A stretch of 64,000 bases of DNA from NCBI RefSeq assembly GCF_004514475.2, contig NZ_MYFO02000005.1:248001-312000 (forward strand), written 5' to 3'. Numbering within the stretch: the stretch's first letter is position 1; every line of letters begins with the position of its first letter. The notes beneath the pieces were generated by a model, which saw nothing but the letters and a program-made list of their open reading frames with translations, was not told where the DNA came from and searched no databases. Origin of the DNA: Paenibacillus athensensis (GTDB taxonomy: Bacteria; Bacillota; Bacilli; Paenibacillales; NBRC-103111). Shown here piece by piece: positions 55,650 through 64,000 of the stretch. Both the position numbers and the translations under genes were made by a program.

Positions 55650-56615
55650 TTAATTCCTCCCGTCTTGAAACACGCAGCTGCGCGGAGGAAGATCGGTCAG
55701 AGCCAGCAGCAACGGCTGACGCAGCGTCCGTCCCTCCTCGGGCCGCCAGTCGGCAAATTGCAGCTTTGCTGTATACTGCGGCGTGACCCAGATCGGCTGA
55801 CGCATATCGGGACGAAGCCGGACGAACGGACAATCCGCAGTCGCTGTCGGCAGCAGCAGCTCGCTTAATCCGCGCCACTGCTCGCGATTAAGCCGGCCCG
55901 GTCCGACATGGCCGATGAAATGCAGCCCGCCCGCAACATCGTAGAGCCCGATCAGCAGCGCATTCATCTGCCCTCCATTCAGCGTATATCCGCCGATAAC
56001 GCCGATCAGATCGCGATAATGCTTGATTTTTAACCAGTCCGCCGACTTGCCGCCCGGCTTGTACACGCTGTCGCGTTTTTTGCTGACCACGCCTTCCATG
56101 CCCGTCTGCCGCATAAGCGCCATCAGCGCCGCTCCGTCGTCATAAGCGGCAACAGGCTGCACAAGCTCGCTCGGAATCAGCGTCCGTTCAAGCTGCTGCT
56201 GCCGTTCGGCCAACGGCTTGTCCAGCAGCCAATCGCCATCGGCATACAGCAAATCGAATGCCATATACGCAACCTTCACCTGACGCCGCGCCGCTTCCAC
56301 CCGATCGGCCCGCCGCACGCCGTCGCGGCGCATCACTTCATGGAACGACGGCTTGCCGTCGCCCCCCAGCGCAATGATTTCCCCGTCGAGAATAAAGGAA
56401 CCGGCCCGACAGTAGCTCTGCGGCTGGACCAGCTCCGGGTAATTGAGCGTCCGCTCCCCGCCCCTGCGGTTGAATAGCCGGCAGACGCCGCCATTACCAT
56501 AGACGAGCATGCGCACGCCGTCCCATTTGATTTGATGCTGCCATCCGTCTCCTGCGGGTACGTCGTCCGCGGGCTGCGGCTCCATCGGAGCCAGCGGTTC
56601 GAAGCCGATCTGCAT
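55650..56615 (-). CDS. ligD: ATP-dependent DNA ligase (LigD ligase domain only)
   Basis: Protein of 321 residues equal to the ligase part of LigD. QIKWDGVRMLVY holds the adenylated lysine (KWDG motif), followed by FILDGEIIALG, GMEGVVSKKRDSVYKPGG and SADWLKIKHYR, then an OB-fold. It seals ends held by Ku. The ATG at 56615 has AAGGAGG upstream; the longer frame from 56672 begins in the promoter region. In Bacillus subtilis the ligase and polymerase form one protein; here they are separate, divergent genes. Confidence 0.9.
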   Translation of the reverse strand: MQIGFEPLAPMEPQPADDVPAGDGWQHQIKWDGVRMLVYGNGGVCRLFNRRGGERTLNYPELVQPQSYCRAGSFILDGEIIALGGDGKPSFHEVMRRDGVRRADRVEAARRQVKVAYMAFDLLYADGDWLLDKPLAERQQQLERTLIPSELVQPVAAYDDGAALMALMRQTGMEGVVSKKRDSVYKPGGKSADWLKIKHYRDLIGVIGGYTLNGGQMNALLIGLYDVAGGLHFIGHVGPGRLNREQWRGLSELLLPTATADCPFVRLRPDMRQPIWVTPQYTAKLQFADWRPEEGRTLRQPLLLALTDLPPRSCVFQDGRN

Positions 56616-56646
56616 GCCCGGCTCGCCTCCTTTTCCTGTCTTCTCA

Positions 56647-56676
56647 GTGTATCCTGCCTGCGCCGGGGCCATAATA
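56647..56676 (+). promoter_or_regulatory. Sigma-G-like promoter of the LigD polymerase gene
   Basis: GTGTA (56647-56651), 18 bases, then CATAATA (56670-56676): a full match to the sigma-G -10 pattern and a one-mismatch -35, with the same spacing as at ku. It lies in the 106-base gap between the divergent ligase and polymerase genes. Confidence 0.45.
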
Positions 56677-56721
56677 GGGGAAGACAGGAATTTGCGGGAT
56701 TCGATTCAAGGAGGCGCGCGT

Positions 56722-57603
56722 ATGGCTGTAGCGAGTAAAGGCACGTTAATCATCGAAGGTCACGAGCTGACAATTACCAATCCGGAAAAGCCGCTTTGGC
56801 CCGAAGCGGGCATCACCAAGCTCTTGTATTTGCAAAAGCTGCTGGAGCTCGCTCCGTATTTGCTGCCCTATTGCCGCAATCGCCATTTGACGACGATTCG
56901 GTTCCCGCACGGCTGGGCAGGCAAATCGTTTTATCAAAAAAACGCCTCGACGCCCCTCCCCTCCTTTGTGCGGCTGGCCCCGCTGGACGGTATCGATTAC
57001 GTCAATCTTGATTCCCTGGCCACGCTTGTCTGGCTCGGCAATCTGGCTGCGCTGGAATTTCATCCTTCCTTTCATCGGATTGGCGACCCGCTGCCCGCGG
57101 AGTGGATTATCGATCTGGATCCGAGCCGCGAGGAAGAACCGCGTATCATGGAAGCCGCGCACCTGATCGGCGAAGCGCTCGACGCGTTGCGCATCCGCTC
57201 CGTGCCCAAGACGTCCGGGGCTACCGGCGTACAGATCTATATTCCGATCGAGCCTGGCTGCACATTCGACCAATTGCGCCGGCTGGGCCGATTTATCGGC
57301 GAATATGCGGTCCACAAACATCCCAAGCTGTTCACCATCGAACGGCTGAAAAAAAACCGCGGCGATCTCATCTACGTCGACTATCTCCAGCATTGGCCGG
57401 GTAAAACCTTATCCGCCCCTTATACTCCGCGCGCCAAGCCCGGCGCAACCGTCTCGACGCCGCTGCTATGGAGCGAGGTCGAGTTGCGCCCGAGCCCACG
57501 CGAATTTACCTTGCATACCGTTCCCGACCGGCTGCGCCGCATGGGCGACCTGATCGCTGCCACACCCCGGCAAAATCTGATGCCGCTGCTGGCGAGATTG
57601 TAA
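56722..57603 (+). CDS. LigD polymerase/primase domain protein
   Basis: Stand-alone archaeo-eukaryotic primase-type LigD polymerase of 293 residues. LTITNPEKPLWPEAGITK opens the domain, the catalytic acids are in WIIDLDPSREE, and VPKTSGATGVQIYIPI and KKNRGDLIYVDYLQHWPGKT are characteristic. It fills gaps, often with ribonucleotides, at joined ends. AAGGAGG lies upstream of the ATG at 56722; a longer frame from 56614 overlaps the ligase gene. Divergent from the ligase gene, it forms an NHEJ group with ku. Confidence 0.92.
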   Translation: MAVASKGTLIIEGHELTITNPEKPLWPEAGITKLLYLQKLLELAPYLLPYCRNRHLTTIRFPHGWAGKSFYQKNASTPLPSFVRLAPLDGIDYVNLDSLATLVWLGNLAALEFHPSFHRIGDPLPAEWIIDLDPSREEEPRIMEAAHLIGEALDALRIRSVPKTSGATGVQIYIPIEPGCTFDQLRRLGRFIGEYAVHKHPKLFTIERLKKNRGDLIYVDYLQHWPGKTLSAPYTPRAKPGATVSTPLLWSEVELRPSPREFTLHTVPDRLRRMGDLIAATPRQNLMPLLARL

Positions 57604-57687
57604 ACGATTACCGGCAGGATTTTCTCCTTACGACGTCAAATTCATTATACAGGGAGGAATGGTTGTAATCCGAAAGGGGGACAAACC

Positions 57688-58005
57688 ATGAAGCTACGCA
57701 TCACCTACCGGGAAGTCTCCCGGCTTTCGCCCGAGCAGGTTTCTACGCTGCGCAGCTGGTGGCAACCGCAGGAAGGCGATTATTTATCCTTGGACGAGCA
57801 TGAAGAAATGGTTTATTTTTTAAACGGCATTAACCGCACGAAAGCGATTCCGCTGCTCAATCTCGGACAGATGGTGCAGTTTCTTGACGAGCGAAAGCTT
57901 CTGCACACGATCGAGCAGCGCGACGGCCTGTGGACCGTAAACAACCAATTCTCCGATAGCGAGCTGTGCAACGCATTATGGCAAGCTGTTGAGGCGGCCC
58001 TGTAA
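57688..58005 (+). CDS. Hypothetical protein (105 residues) downstream of the LigD polymerase gene
   Basis: Soluble protein of 105 residues with a good GAAAGGGGG site before the ATG at 57688. It begins MKLRITYREVSRLSPEQV, is rich in Trp, Leu and Glu, and has no signal peptide or membrane segment. I do not recognise a family. It starts 84 bases after the polymerase stop on the same strand and may be co-transcribed with it; any end-joining role is only suggested by position. Confidence 0.7.
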   Translation: MKLRITYREVSRLSPEQVSTLRSWWQPQEGDYLSLDEHEEMVYFLNGINRTKAIPLLNLGQMVQFLDERKLLHTIEQRDGLWTVNNQFSDSELCNALWQAVEAAL

Positions 58006-58027
58006 GCCGCCTGTCCTCCCTATTCCC

Positions 58028-59452
58028 TCAAAACAGCGGCGACAGCAGCCGCGCCAATACCTCCTTGCCCTTCTCCACCCGCGAGCGGCGCTCGAACTGC
58101 TCCAGCCGTAGCTCCTCGCATTCCTGTAAATCCGTCAAAAAATCCGCTTCCAGCCGGGCAATCGTCCGGGAATCGAACATCACCGCATTCAGCTCGAAAT
58201 TGCTGAAGAAGCTCCGCATGTCCATATTCGCCGTTCCGACGGTGGCCATCACCTGATCGATGATCAGCACCTTGGCATGGATAAACCCTTTCCGGTACAA
58301 AAAAAACCGCACTCCCGCCTGCATCAGCTCATGCAAAAACGAACGCGTCGCATATTGTACCAAGCGCGAATCGGCTTTATAAGGCAAAATAATCCGCACG
58401 TCAACCCCACTGACCGCCGCCGTTTTCAGCGCCATCGCAATGCTGGGATCGGGAATAAAATATGGTGTCGTCATCAATACCCGGCGATGAGCCGCAGCGA
58501 TACCGCTAAAGAACATTTCCTGAATCGCGTCCCGGCACGCATCCGGCCCGCTGGCAATCATCTGCACCGGAGAACCCACAGGCAAGCTGTGCGCGGGAAA
58601 CAAGCTCTCCTGCTCCAGTTTGGAGCCGCTGACAAACATCCAATCTCTCAGAAATGTCGCTTGCAGCACATAGACCGCATCGCCGGCAAGCCGCACATGC
58701 GTATCGCGCCAGAAGCCGAGCTTGGGATCAAGCCCCAAATATTCGTCCCCGATATTGATGCCCCCGACAAACCCCGACAAACCGTCGACCACGATGATTT
58801 TACGATGGTTGCGGTAGTTCATCCGCTTGTCGAACCAGGCAATGAGCGGCGGCAAAAAGCGATACAGCTCAATACCCGCTTCTTGCAGCTCGCGTATGTA
58901 ATCGCCGGAGAGCCCGTGGCTGCCGATGCCATCGCAAATAACGCGCACCTGCACCCCTTGCCGTGCCTTGCGCATCAGCACCTCGCCGAATTTGCGCCCG
59001 GCCCCGTCGTCGCGGAACGTGTAGAACTCAAAATGAATATGACGCTCGGCACGTTCAAGCGCCTCCAGCATGGCTGTATAGGCTGTCTCGGCATTTGTCA
59101 GAATCTCAACCTCGTTGCGGCTGGTCAGCGGCGCTCCGGGGATATGCTGCAGCAGCCCCCACAGCCGCGGCACCTGACGAAGCTCGCTCAGCAGATCGTC
59201 CGCTCCGGTGTCAGGCGCTCCTTGCACCAGCCGCTGCTGCTGCTCAGCAGGAGGGTGAAGGCCGCGGCGGCGCACCTTGCTGCGCTGCGAATACTCCTTG
59301 GCCAGAAAATAGTACATAACGAATCCGATGATGGGAAAAATAAACAGCACGAGCAGCCAGGCCACCGCCTTGGACGGTCGGCGAAATTCGCCAATTACGA
59401 TGGTTGCCGTCTGAAAAATAAACAGCAGCAGGATGATGACAAGCGTGAGCAA
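58028..59452 (-). CDS. cls: Cardiolipin synthase
   Basis: Membrane phospholipase-D-type enzyme of 474 residues. Two N-terminal helices (about 2-20 and 31-51) are followed by two HKD catalytic motifs, MNYRNHRKIIVVDGLSGFVGG (about residue 215) and GFIHAKVLIIDQVMATVGT (about residue 395). It joins two phosphatidylglycerol molecules into cardiolipin and glycerol. Length and layout are typical. It is convergent with the unknown 105-residue gene and divergent from the germination operon. Confidence 0.93.
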   Translation of the reverse strand: MLTLVIILLLFIFQTATIVIGEFRRPSKAVAWLLVLFIFPIIGFVMYYFLAKEYSQRSKVRRRGLHPPAEQQQRLVQGAPDTGADDLLSELRQVPRLWGLLQHIPGAPLTSRNEVEILTNAETAYTAMLEALERAERHIHFEFYTFRDDGAGRKFGEVLMRKARQGVQVRVICDGIGSHGLSGDYIRELQEAGIELYRFLPPLIAWFDKRMNYRNHRKIIVVDGLSGFVGGINIGDEYLGLDPKLGFWRDTHVRLAGDAVYVLQATFLRDWMFVSGSKLEQESLFPAHSLPVGSPVQMIASGPDACRDAIQEMFFSGIAAAHRRVLMTTPYFIPDPSIAMALKTAAVSGVDVRIILPYKADSRLVQYATRSFLHELMQAGVRFFLYRKGFIHAKVLIIDQVMATVGTANMDMRSFFSNFELNAVMFDSRTIARLEADFLTDLQECEELRLEQFERRSRVEKGKEVLARLLSPLF

Positions 59453-59659
59453 ACCAATCCCTCCTCGTCCCCTCGATGGCGGTCGCCGCCCGTCTGGCGA
59501 GCGTTGGCCCGCGTTGTCCCGCTATTGTTCACCGTAGGCGGATTCCGTATGCGCAGCGTGCCGTTTCAACGTTTTGGTAATAAAAAACGGCGTTTGGAGA
59601 AAAATAACCCGGAAACGGTAACGGCGCTCAAGCTACGTCATTAAGGGGGGTACGATGCG

Positions 59660-61330
59660 ATGAGCAGCTTTCTCAAGCGCATGCTGCGCCGGCATCCCGA
59701 CGCCAAAGGCGGGGCCGGCAGCCGGACGAACAACGACGGCAAAGATGCCGCGACGGACTACCATTTCATCCAGGAGCTAAAGCAAAAGCCGATCGACCGC
59801 TGTCTGGAACAAAATTGCCAAACACTTACAGTTATGTTTACGGATTGCTCGGACATCGTGATCCGGCAATTTGCCATCTATCCCGGCATACCGGCGCTGC
59901 TGCTGTTTGTTGACGGACTGGCGAACAGTCAGCTGCTCAACGATACGATGCGGGCGTTGATGCTGCCGGATAACGGCGCGGCTACCGTAGAGGCTATCGT
60001 GCAGTCCGTACTGCCGGTGTCGCAAACAACGCTCGTCGACAATTACGGTGATTTACTGGAAGCTGTGCTGGGCGGCGATACGGCGCTGTTTGTCGAAGAC
60101 AATGACCGGGCTGCGCTACTGGGGGTACGCGGGCCGGAGAAACGCTCAATCAGCGAGCCGGAGACCGAAACGGTCGTCCGTGGGCCCAAGGAAGGCTTCA
60201 CGGAAAGCTTGCGCACGAACACGTCGATGATTCGCCGCAAGATCAAGACGCCACATCTGAAAATGCAAGCCATGACGATTGGCCGCGAGAGCAGCACGAG
60301 CGTCGTCATTTGCTATATGGAAGATCTGGCCATGCCTTCGCTGATCGAGGAAGTCGTCAAGCGTTTGAAGCAAATCGATACGGATGCGATTCTGGAATCC
60401 GGCTTTATCGAAGAGCTGATTCAAGACGACGCCTATTCGCCTTTCCCGCAAATTCAATATACCGAACGGCCCGACGTTATCGCCGGCGCGCTGCTGCAGG
60501 GACGGGTCGCAATCGTGATCGACGGCACGCCGTTCGCGCTGATTGTGCCGTTCGTGTTCATGCAAATTCTGCAAGCCAGTGAGGACTATTACGAACGCTT
60601 TCAGATCGCTTCGCTGCTGCGCTGGCTCCGATACATATTCATGTTCCTGTCGTTGACAACGCCGGGGTTGTATGTCGCCATCACCACCTTCCATCAAGAG
60701 CTGCTGCCAACCACACTCATGCTCAGCGTCGCGGCGGCGCGCGAAGCCATTCCGTTTCCGGCCGTCATTGAAGCGTTCATTATGGAGATTACCTTCGAGG
60801 CGCTGCGGGAGGCCGGGATTCGCTTGCCCAAGGCCGTCGGCTCCGCCGTGAGTATCCTCGGCGCACTGGTCGTCGGACAAGCGGCCGTCCAAGCCGGCAT
60901 CGTCTCCGCGCCAATGGTTATTGTCGTCTCGATTACAGGCATCGCCTCTTTCACCATTCCGCGCTTTAACGGAGCGATCGCGATCCGGATGCTGCGTTTT
61001 CCGATCCTGATCGGAGCTTCGCTGTTCGGCTTCTACGGCATCTTCATCTGCCTGATGATTCTGCTCGGTCATCTGGCCAGCCTGCGCTCTTTCGGCGTGC
61101 CCTACCTGTCCCCGCTCGGTCCGCTCTCCTATGGCGATCTCAAGGATGTGCTTATCCGCGCGCCGTGGTGGAAAATGCAAAAGCGGCCTGAGTTTATGGC
61201 CATTAAAGACACCCAGCGTATGGACAGCAAGCTGCCCGATCTGATTGCCCGCGATGGCGGGGTAAACGGCAGCAGCATCGAGCATACCTTCAAGTCTACA
61301 GAGGAGGGCAATGAGCATGGATCGGGGTAA
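59660..61330 (+). CDS. Spore germinant receptor A subunit
   Basis: GerA-family subunit of 556 residues. A soluble N-terminal half (about 1-290) is followed by a membrane half with five to six helices (about 295-480, including the PFVFMQILQASEDYYERFQIASLLRWLRY region) and a hydrophilic C-terminus. GerA-type receptors in the spore inner membrane respond to nutrients. AAGGGGGGTACG lies just before the start. It overlaps the C-subunit gene by 20 bases. The ligand cannot be predicted. Confidence 0.93.
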   Translation: MSSFLKRMLRRHPDAKGGAGSRTNNDGKDAATDYHFIQELKQKPIDRCLEQNCQTLTVMFTDCSDIVIRQFAIYPGIPALLLFVDGLANSQLLNDTMRALMLPDNGAATVEAIVQSVLPVSQTTLVDNYGDLLEAVLGGDTALFVEDNDRAALLGVRGPEKRSISEPETETVVRGPKEGFTESLRTNTSMIRRKIKTPHLKMQAMTIGRESSTSVVICYMEDLAMPSLIEEVVKRLKQIDTDAILESGFIEELIQDDAYSPFPQIQYTERPDVIAGALLQGRVAIVIDGTPFALIVPFVFMQILQASEDYYERFQIASLLRWLRYIFMFLSLTTPGLYVAITTFHQELLPTTLMLSVAAAREAIPFPAVIEAFIMEITFEALREAGIRLPKAVGSAVSILGALVVGQAAVQAGIVSAPMVIVVSITGIASFTIPRFNGAIAIRMLRFPILIGASLFGFYGIFICLMILLGHLASLRSFGVPYLSPLGPLSYGDLKDVLIRAPWWKMQKRPEFMAIKDTQRMDSKLPDLIARDGGVNGSSIEHTFKSTEEGNEHGSG

Positions 61331-62498
61331 GCGATACCGGCGCATCGGCAGCGTGCTGATCCTGCCCGTGCTGCTCCTGCTCGGAGGCTGCTGGGACCGC
61401 ATTGAAACAAACGATATCGCCTTTGTCTTGATCTCCTCCGTCGATCTGGAGGACGACGGACAGGTGCGCGTCTCCTATCTGGTGCCGCTGCCGGGCCAAC
61501 TGGGCGGATCAAGCGGCGGGGGCGGCGGGACATCGGGCACGCAAAGCTACTACATCGATTCCGATGTCGGACCTACGTACCTCAAAGCGACGGCCAAGGT
61601 CCAAAACCGGATGTCACGCAAGCTGATTTTGTCGCACCGCCGTACGCTTGTTATCGGCGAAGCGATGGCGCGGCGGGGCATTTCCGATTTGTTCGACGCT
61701 GTGCCTCGCGCCCCGGAAAGCCGGTTGACCACGTATCTGGTCGTCGCCAAGGGCAAGGGCTACGACCTGCTGAATACGAACCCGCGCTTTGAACGGTTTC
61801 CGGCCGAAGCGATTCGCGAGCTAACCAAAGGACCGCGTACGATGCCCCAGTCGACCAAGGACGTGGCGATGGCGTTAACTTTTCGCAGCGACCCGATTAT
61901 GACCTATCTGGAGCCGGTCAGCAGCCAAATCGGCCTGAAAAAATCCACGGAGGTGCAGTTTACCGGCTATGCGCAATTTTTGCACGACCGGATGATCGGC
62001 GTCTACCGGGAGGAGGAAGCCGACGGGCTGATGTGGCTCAGCAACAATACCAAGCAATTCCTGCTGGATTTTCCGCTCAAGCCCGGCCAAGACATCAGCG
62101 TGCAAATCACCGAAGGACGGACGTCGATCAAGCCCGTTGTGAAAGATGGACAAGTCAGCTTTAACGTGGAGGTAGAAGCTGTGGGCATCGTGCGCGAGGA
62201 CGAATCGCAGCAGGATTTGAACGAACCCAAACTGCTGCATAAGGTAGAGGACAAGCTGGCCGAGCAGATCAAAAAATCGGTGCAGGCGACGCTCAAGCAG
62301 ATGCAGGCGAAAGGGACAGACTCCGCCCATCTGGGCATGATCGTCTGGCACAAATACCCGGCGCTATGGAAACAGGAGCTGGAACCGCGTTGGCGCGAGT
62401 TGTTCAGCCAGGCGGAAGTTCACATTAAAGTCCGGGCCTCCATCAGCGAAACCGGATTGATCAACCAGAATGTCACAAAGGACGGCGATTCGAATTGA
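61311..62498 (+). CDS. Spore germinant receptor C subunit, lipoprotein
   Basis: Ger(x)C family lipoprotein of 395 residues: signal peptide with lipobox LLLGGC (Cys about residue 27) directly followed by WDRIETNDIAFV, the family hallmark. Later segments include SRKLILSHRRTLVIGEAMA and VQFTGYAQFLHDRMIG. A glycine-rich insertion (GGSSGGGGGTSG) is visible near residue 67. Two ATGs at 61311 and 61317 share the same GAGGAGGG site; either may start. It lies between the A subunit and the small D-like gene. Confidence 0.92.
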   Translation: MSMDRGKRYRRIGSVLILPVLLLLGGCWDRIETNDIAFVLISSVDLEDDGQVRVSYLVPLPGQLGGSSGGGGGTSGTQSYYIDSDVGPTYLKATAKVQNRMSRKLILSHRRTLVIGEAMARRGISDLFDAVPRAPESRLTTYLVVAKGKGYDLLNTNPRFERFPAEAIRELTKGPRTMPQSTKDVAMALTFRSDPIMTYLEPVSSQIGLKKSTEVQFTGYAQFLHDRMIGVYREEEADGLMWLSNNTKQFLLDFPLKPGQDISVQITEGRTSIKPVVKDGQVSFNVEVEAVGIVREDESQQDLNEPKLLHKVEDKLAEQIKKSVQATLKQMQAKGTDSAHLGMIVWHKYPALWKQELEPRWRELFSQAEVHIKVRASISETGLINQNVTKDGDSN

Positions 62499-62725
62499 GC
62501 GTCATCTTTCAATGTCTCATCCTCCTGCTGCTTGTGCTCGCCTTTATGGTGGACCGCTCGCTCCTACGGCAGATGTCCGCTGCTTGCAGCATGGTGTATT
62601 ATGCTGCCGCAGCGCTCACACTGACGCTGCTGGCCGTCAAGCATTGGCATTGGAATTTGCCGATGCCTACCCGTTTTTTCATTCACACGATTTGCCCGTG
62701 GGTGACCCGGCTGGTCGGCCTGTAA
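62495..62725 (+). CDS. Small two-helix membrane protein of the ger operon (D-subunit-like)
   Basis: Protein of 76 residues starting at a TTG that overlaps the C-subunit stop (TTGA). Two hydrophobic helices are predicted (about 5-18 and 32-48). Small two-helix D subunits are known in several Bacillus ger operons and modulate receptor activity; this gene fits in size, topology and position. There is no sequence motif to prove it. Confidence 0.65.
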   Translation: MSVIFQCLILLLLVLAFMVDRSLLRQMSAACSMVYYAAAALTLTLLAVKHWHWNLPMPTRFFIHTICPWVTRLVGL

Positions 62726-62751
62726 CGAATATACAGAAGGCGGTGACGCAT

Positions 62752-64000
62752 GTGGACGACAAGCAAGTCATCAATCAGCGCCAGCTCGCCTGGCTAACCG
62801 CCTCCATTATTTCCAGCGGAGGCGTGCTGACGCTGCAAAACGTGCTGATTCGGATCAGCGAAATGGACGCTTGGTTCAGCTACCTGCTGCCGGTTGCGTA
62901 TATTTTCGTGATCGCGGCGTTTTTTGCTTATCTCAGCATGCGCTTTCCGGGTAAAAACCTGTTTGAAATCGCCCAACTGCTGCTCGGACGCTGGGGAGGC
63001 GCAGCGGTGTCGCTGCTGCTGCTGTTCCATTTCTGGATGATCGTCGTGCGCGATGTCGCCAATCTGGCCAAATTCAGCTCGACGCTGCTCCTGCACGCGA
63101 CGCCGCTGGAAGTGATCATCCTGCTGCCTGCGCTCATGCTGATGTACTACGGACAAACCAGCGTCGAGGTCGTCGCCAGAGTGAACGATCTGTTTTATCC
63201 GCTCTTCGTCATCACCGTATTGCTGATGCCGCTGCTGCTGGCCAACGAGATCGACGGCCGGCTGGCGATGCCGCTGCTAACCGCTGCGCCCGGCAATTTG
63301 TGGTCAAGCAGCATGCTGGCGCTGGGCGGCGCAGGCGATGTGTTCATTCTCGGCGCCTTCCTGCACACCATTTGCAATGCGAGCCATATTCGTTCAGCCA
63401 TCCGCCACGGGGCGCTGCTCGGCTTTTTTCTGCTGACGCTGCTCCTGCTGCTGGTCATTCTGGTGTTGGGTCCCAAGATGCCGGGCAACTTTTTTTATCC
63501 GACCTACAACCTGGTGCAAATGGTGCATATCACTGATTTTCTGGACCGGCTCGACATTATCATTCTGACCATCTGGTTCCCGACGATTGCCTGCAAAATT
63601 ATCGCCATCTACATGGCGCTGCTGATCGGACTCGGTTCGCTGCTGAAAAAACACGATTATACCGTGTTCAACAAGCCCGTTTCCCTGCTATTGACCATCA
63701 CGTGCGTACTGTCCTTCAACAGCACGACGGAGCTGCTCAGCTTCTCCAATTTCGGCAGCATTTTCATCGTCCTGGCCTACCAGCCTCTGATCGTGCTGCT
63801 GCTGGCCGTAGCGGCCAAGCTGCGCAAGTCGGCTGCCACCGCTCCTAAGGCTTATCAAGCCTCTGAGCATCCGCCTTCACAGCGCTCCTCCACACTCGGC
63901 CGCAAGTTCACGTACAAGGGCTGGCTGTGGCTGGGCAACGGCTTTATGGCCGGCGGCCTGCTGTTTATCGTCGTGGGCTGCCTGCTCGGCAGACAGATGC
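62752..64000 (+). CDS. Spore germinant receptor B subunit, truncated by window end
   Basis: Frame open from a GTG at 62752 to the window end, at least 416 codons. It encodes a GerB-type permease of the amino acid transporter superfamily: an N-terminal RQLAWLTASIISSGGVLTLQN, then about ten helices including LLLFHFWMIVVRDVANL and LDIIILTIWFPTIACKIIAIYM. B subunits are normally about 365 residues, so this one has an extended hydrophilic loop (about 365-385, rich in Ala, Ser, Pro) and at least one more helix. GGTG lies about seven bases upstream; an in-frame GTG at 62743 is an alternative. Confidence 0.85.
   Translation, partial: MDDKQVINQRQLAWLTASIISSGGVLTLQNVLIRISEMDAWFSYLLPVAYIFVIAAFFAYLSMRFPGKNLFEIAQLLLGRWGGAAVSLLLLFHFWMIVVRDVANLAKFSSTLLLHATPLEVIILLPALMLMYYGQTSVEVVARVNDLFYPLFVITVLLMPLLLANEIDGRLAMPLLTAAPGNLWSSSMLALGGAGDVFILGAFLHTICNASHIRSAIRHGALLGFFLLTLLLLLVILVLGPKMPGNFFYPTYNLVQMVHITDFLDRLDIIILTIWFPTIACKIIAIYMALLIGLGSLLKKHDYTVFNKPVSLLLTITCVLSFNSTTELLSFSNFGSIFIVLAYQPLIVLLLAVAAKLRKSAATAPKAYQASEHPPSQRSSTLGRKFTYKGWLWLGNGFMAGGLLFIVVGCLLGRQM

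Noticed and set aside
59547-59576. Possible sigma-G promoter before the germinant receptor operon (GTATG-N18-CGTTTTG)
   Set aside because: The -10 match has two mismatches at important positions; forespore expression is expected for the operon, but the sequence does not show it clearly.
58277-59644. Plus-strand open frame of 455 codons antisense to cardiolipin synthase
   Set aside because: The minus strand carries both HKD motifs of cardiolipin synthase; the plus frame has no recognisable domain.

Overview
The window looks like a chromosome segment from a spore-forming member of the Paenibacillaceae (Paenibacillus or a close relative). The evidence is strong AGGAGG ribosome binding sites, an SLH-domain surface protein, a stalk protein with copper-amine-oxidase-like domains, an H-type small acid-soluble spore protein, a GerA-type germinant receptor operon, a bacterial Ku/LigD end-joining system, and gene order (groEL-groES, tatC-tatA, moaC, ydiF, tsaD-rimI-tsaB-tsaE) that matches the Bacillus subtilis gcp/ydi/groESL neighbourhood as I recall it. 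Base composition is mixed: core genes are G+C rich, while 24.7-27.7 kb and much of 36.8-44 kb are visibly richer in A+T.

Layout. (1) 1-16.0 kb, minus strand: one long overlapping operon for a cell-surface glycan. It starts at a promoter near 16.05 kb and runs past base 1. It encodes the four GDP-D-glycero-D-manno-heptose enzymes (GmhA, HddA, GmhB, HddC), a nonulosonic acid synthase without its SAF domain, a CMP-sugar synthetase fused to a KdsC-like phosphatase, a triple-domain glycosyltransferase, a second GT-B-like transferase, a pyruvyltransferase, an acyltransferase, and a Wzm/Wzt exporter with a glycan-recognising tail. Divergent from it at 16.17 kb is a Wzy/WaaL-like protein with a TPR-like tail, a candidate oligosaccharyltransferase for protein O-glycosylation. 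(2) 18.7-24.6 kb: a secreted beta-helix/FN3/discoidin protein and cysD-cysN. (3) 24.6-27.75 kb: an A+T-rich accessory patch with an oxalate-decarboxylase-like bicupin, a degenerate PIN-toxin pair, and a duplicated fragment of the groEL 3' end that resembles an attachment scar. (4) 27.8-36.4 kb: groESL under CIRCE, tatAC, moaC/mog/moeA-like, fthC, and the ABC-F gene ydiF.

(5) 36.6-48.8 kb: a block between ydiF and tsaD holding an SLH protein, a 1999-residue secreted protein with an ALK-like glycine-rich domain, a stalk protein, a cluster of DnaA boxes, and leuA behind two tandem leucine T-box leaders. (6) 48.9-52.0 kb: tsaD-rimI-tsaB-tsaE, the t6A tRNA-modification operon. (7) 52.1-58.0 kb: sspH, a small unknown gene, Ku, a MarR-controlled SnoaL-like gene with two palindromic operators, and LigD split into divergent ligase and polymerase genes. 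The ku and polymerase genes have sigma-G-like promoter sequences, suggesting forespore expression. (8) 58.0-64.0 kb: cardiolipin synthase and a GerA-type operon (A, C, small D-like, and B truncated by the window end).

The most interesting points are the extra-origin DnaA-box cluster, the Kdn-like nonulosonic pathway embedded in a heptose glycan operon, the groEL 3'-end duplication, the giant ALK-like secreted protein, the altered lid motif of the oxalate-decarboxylase-like enzyme, and the tandem leucine T-boxes. I saw no tRNA, rRNA, CRISPR array or intact insertion sequence.
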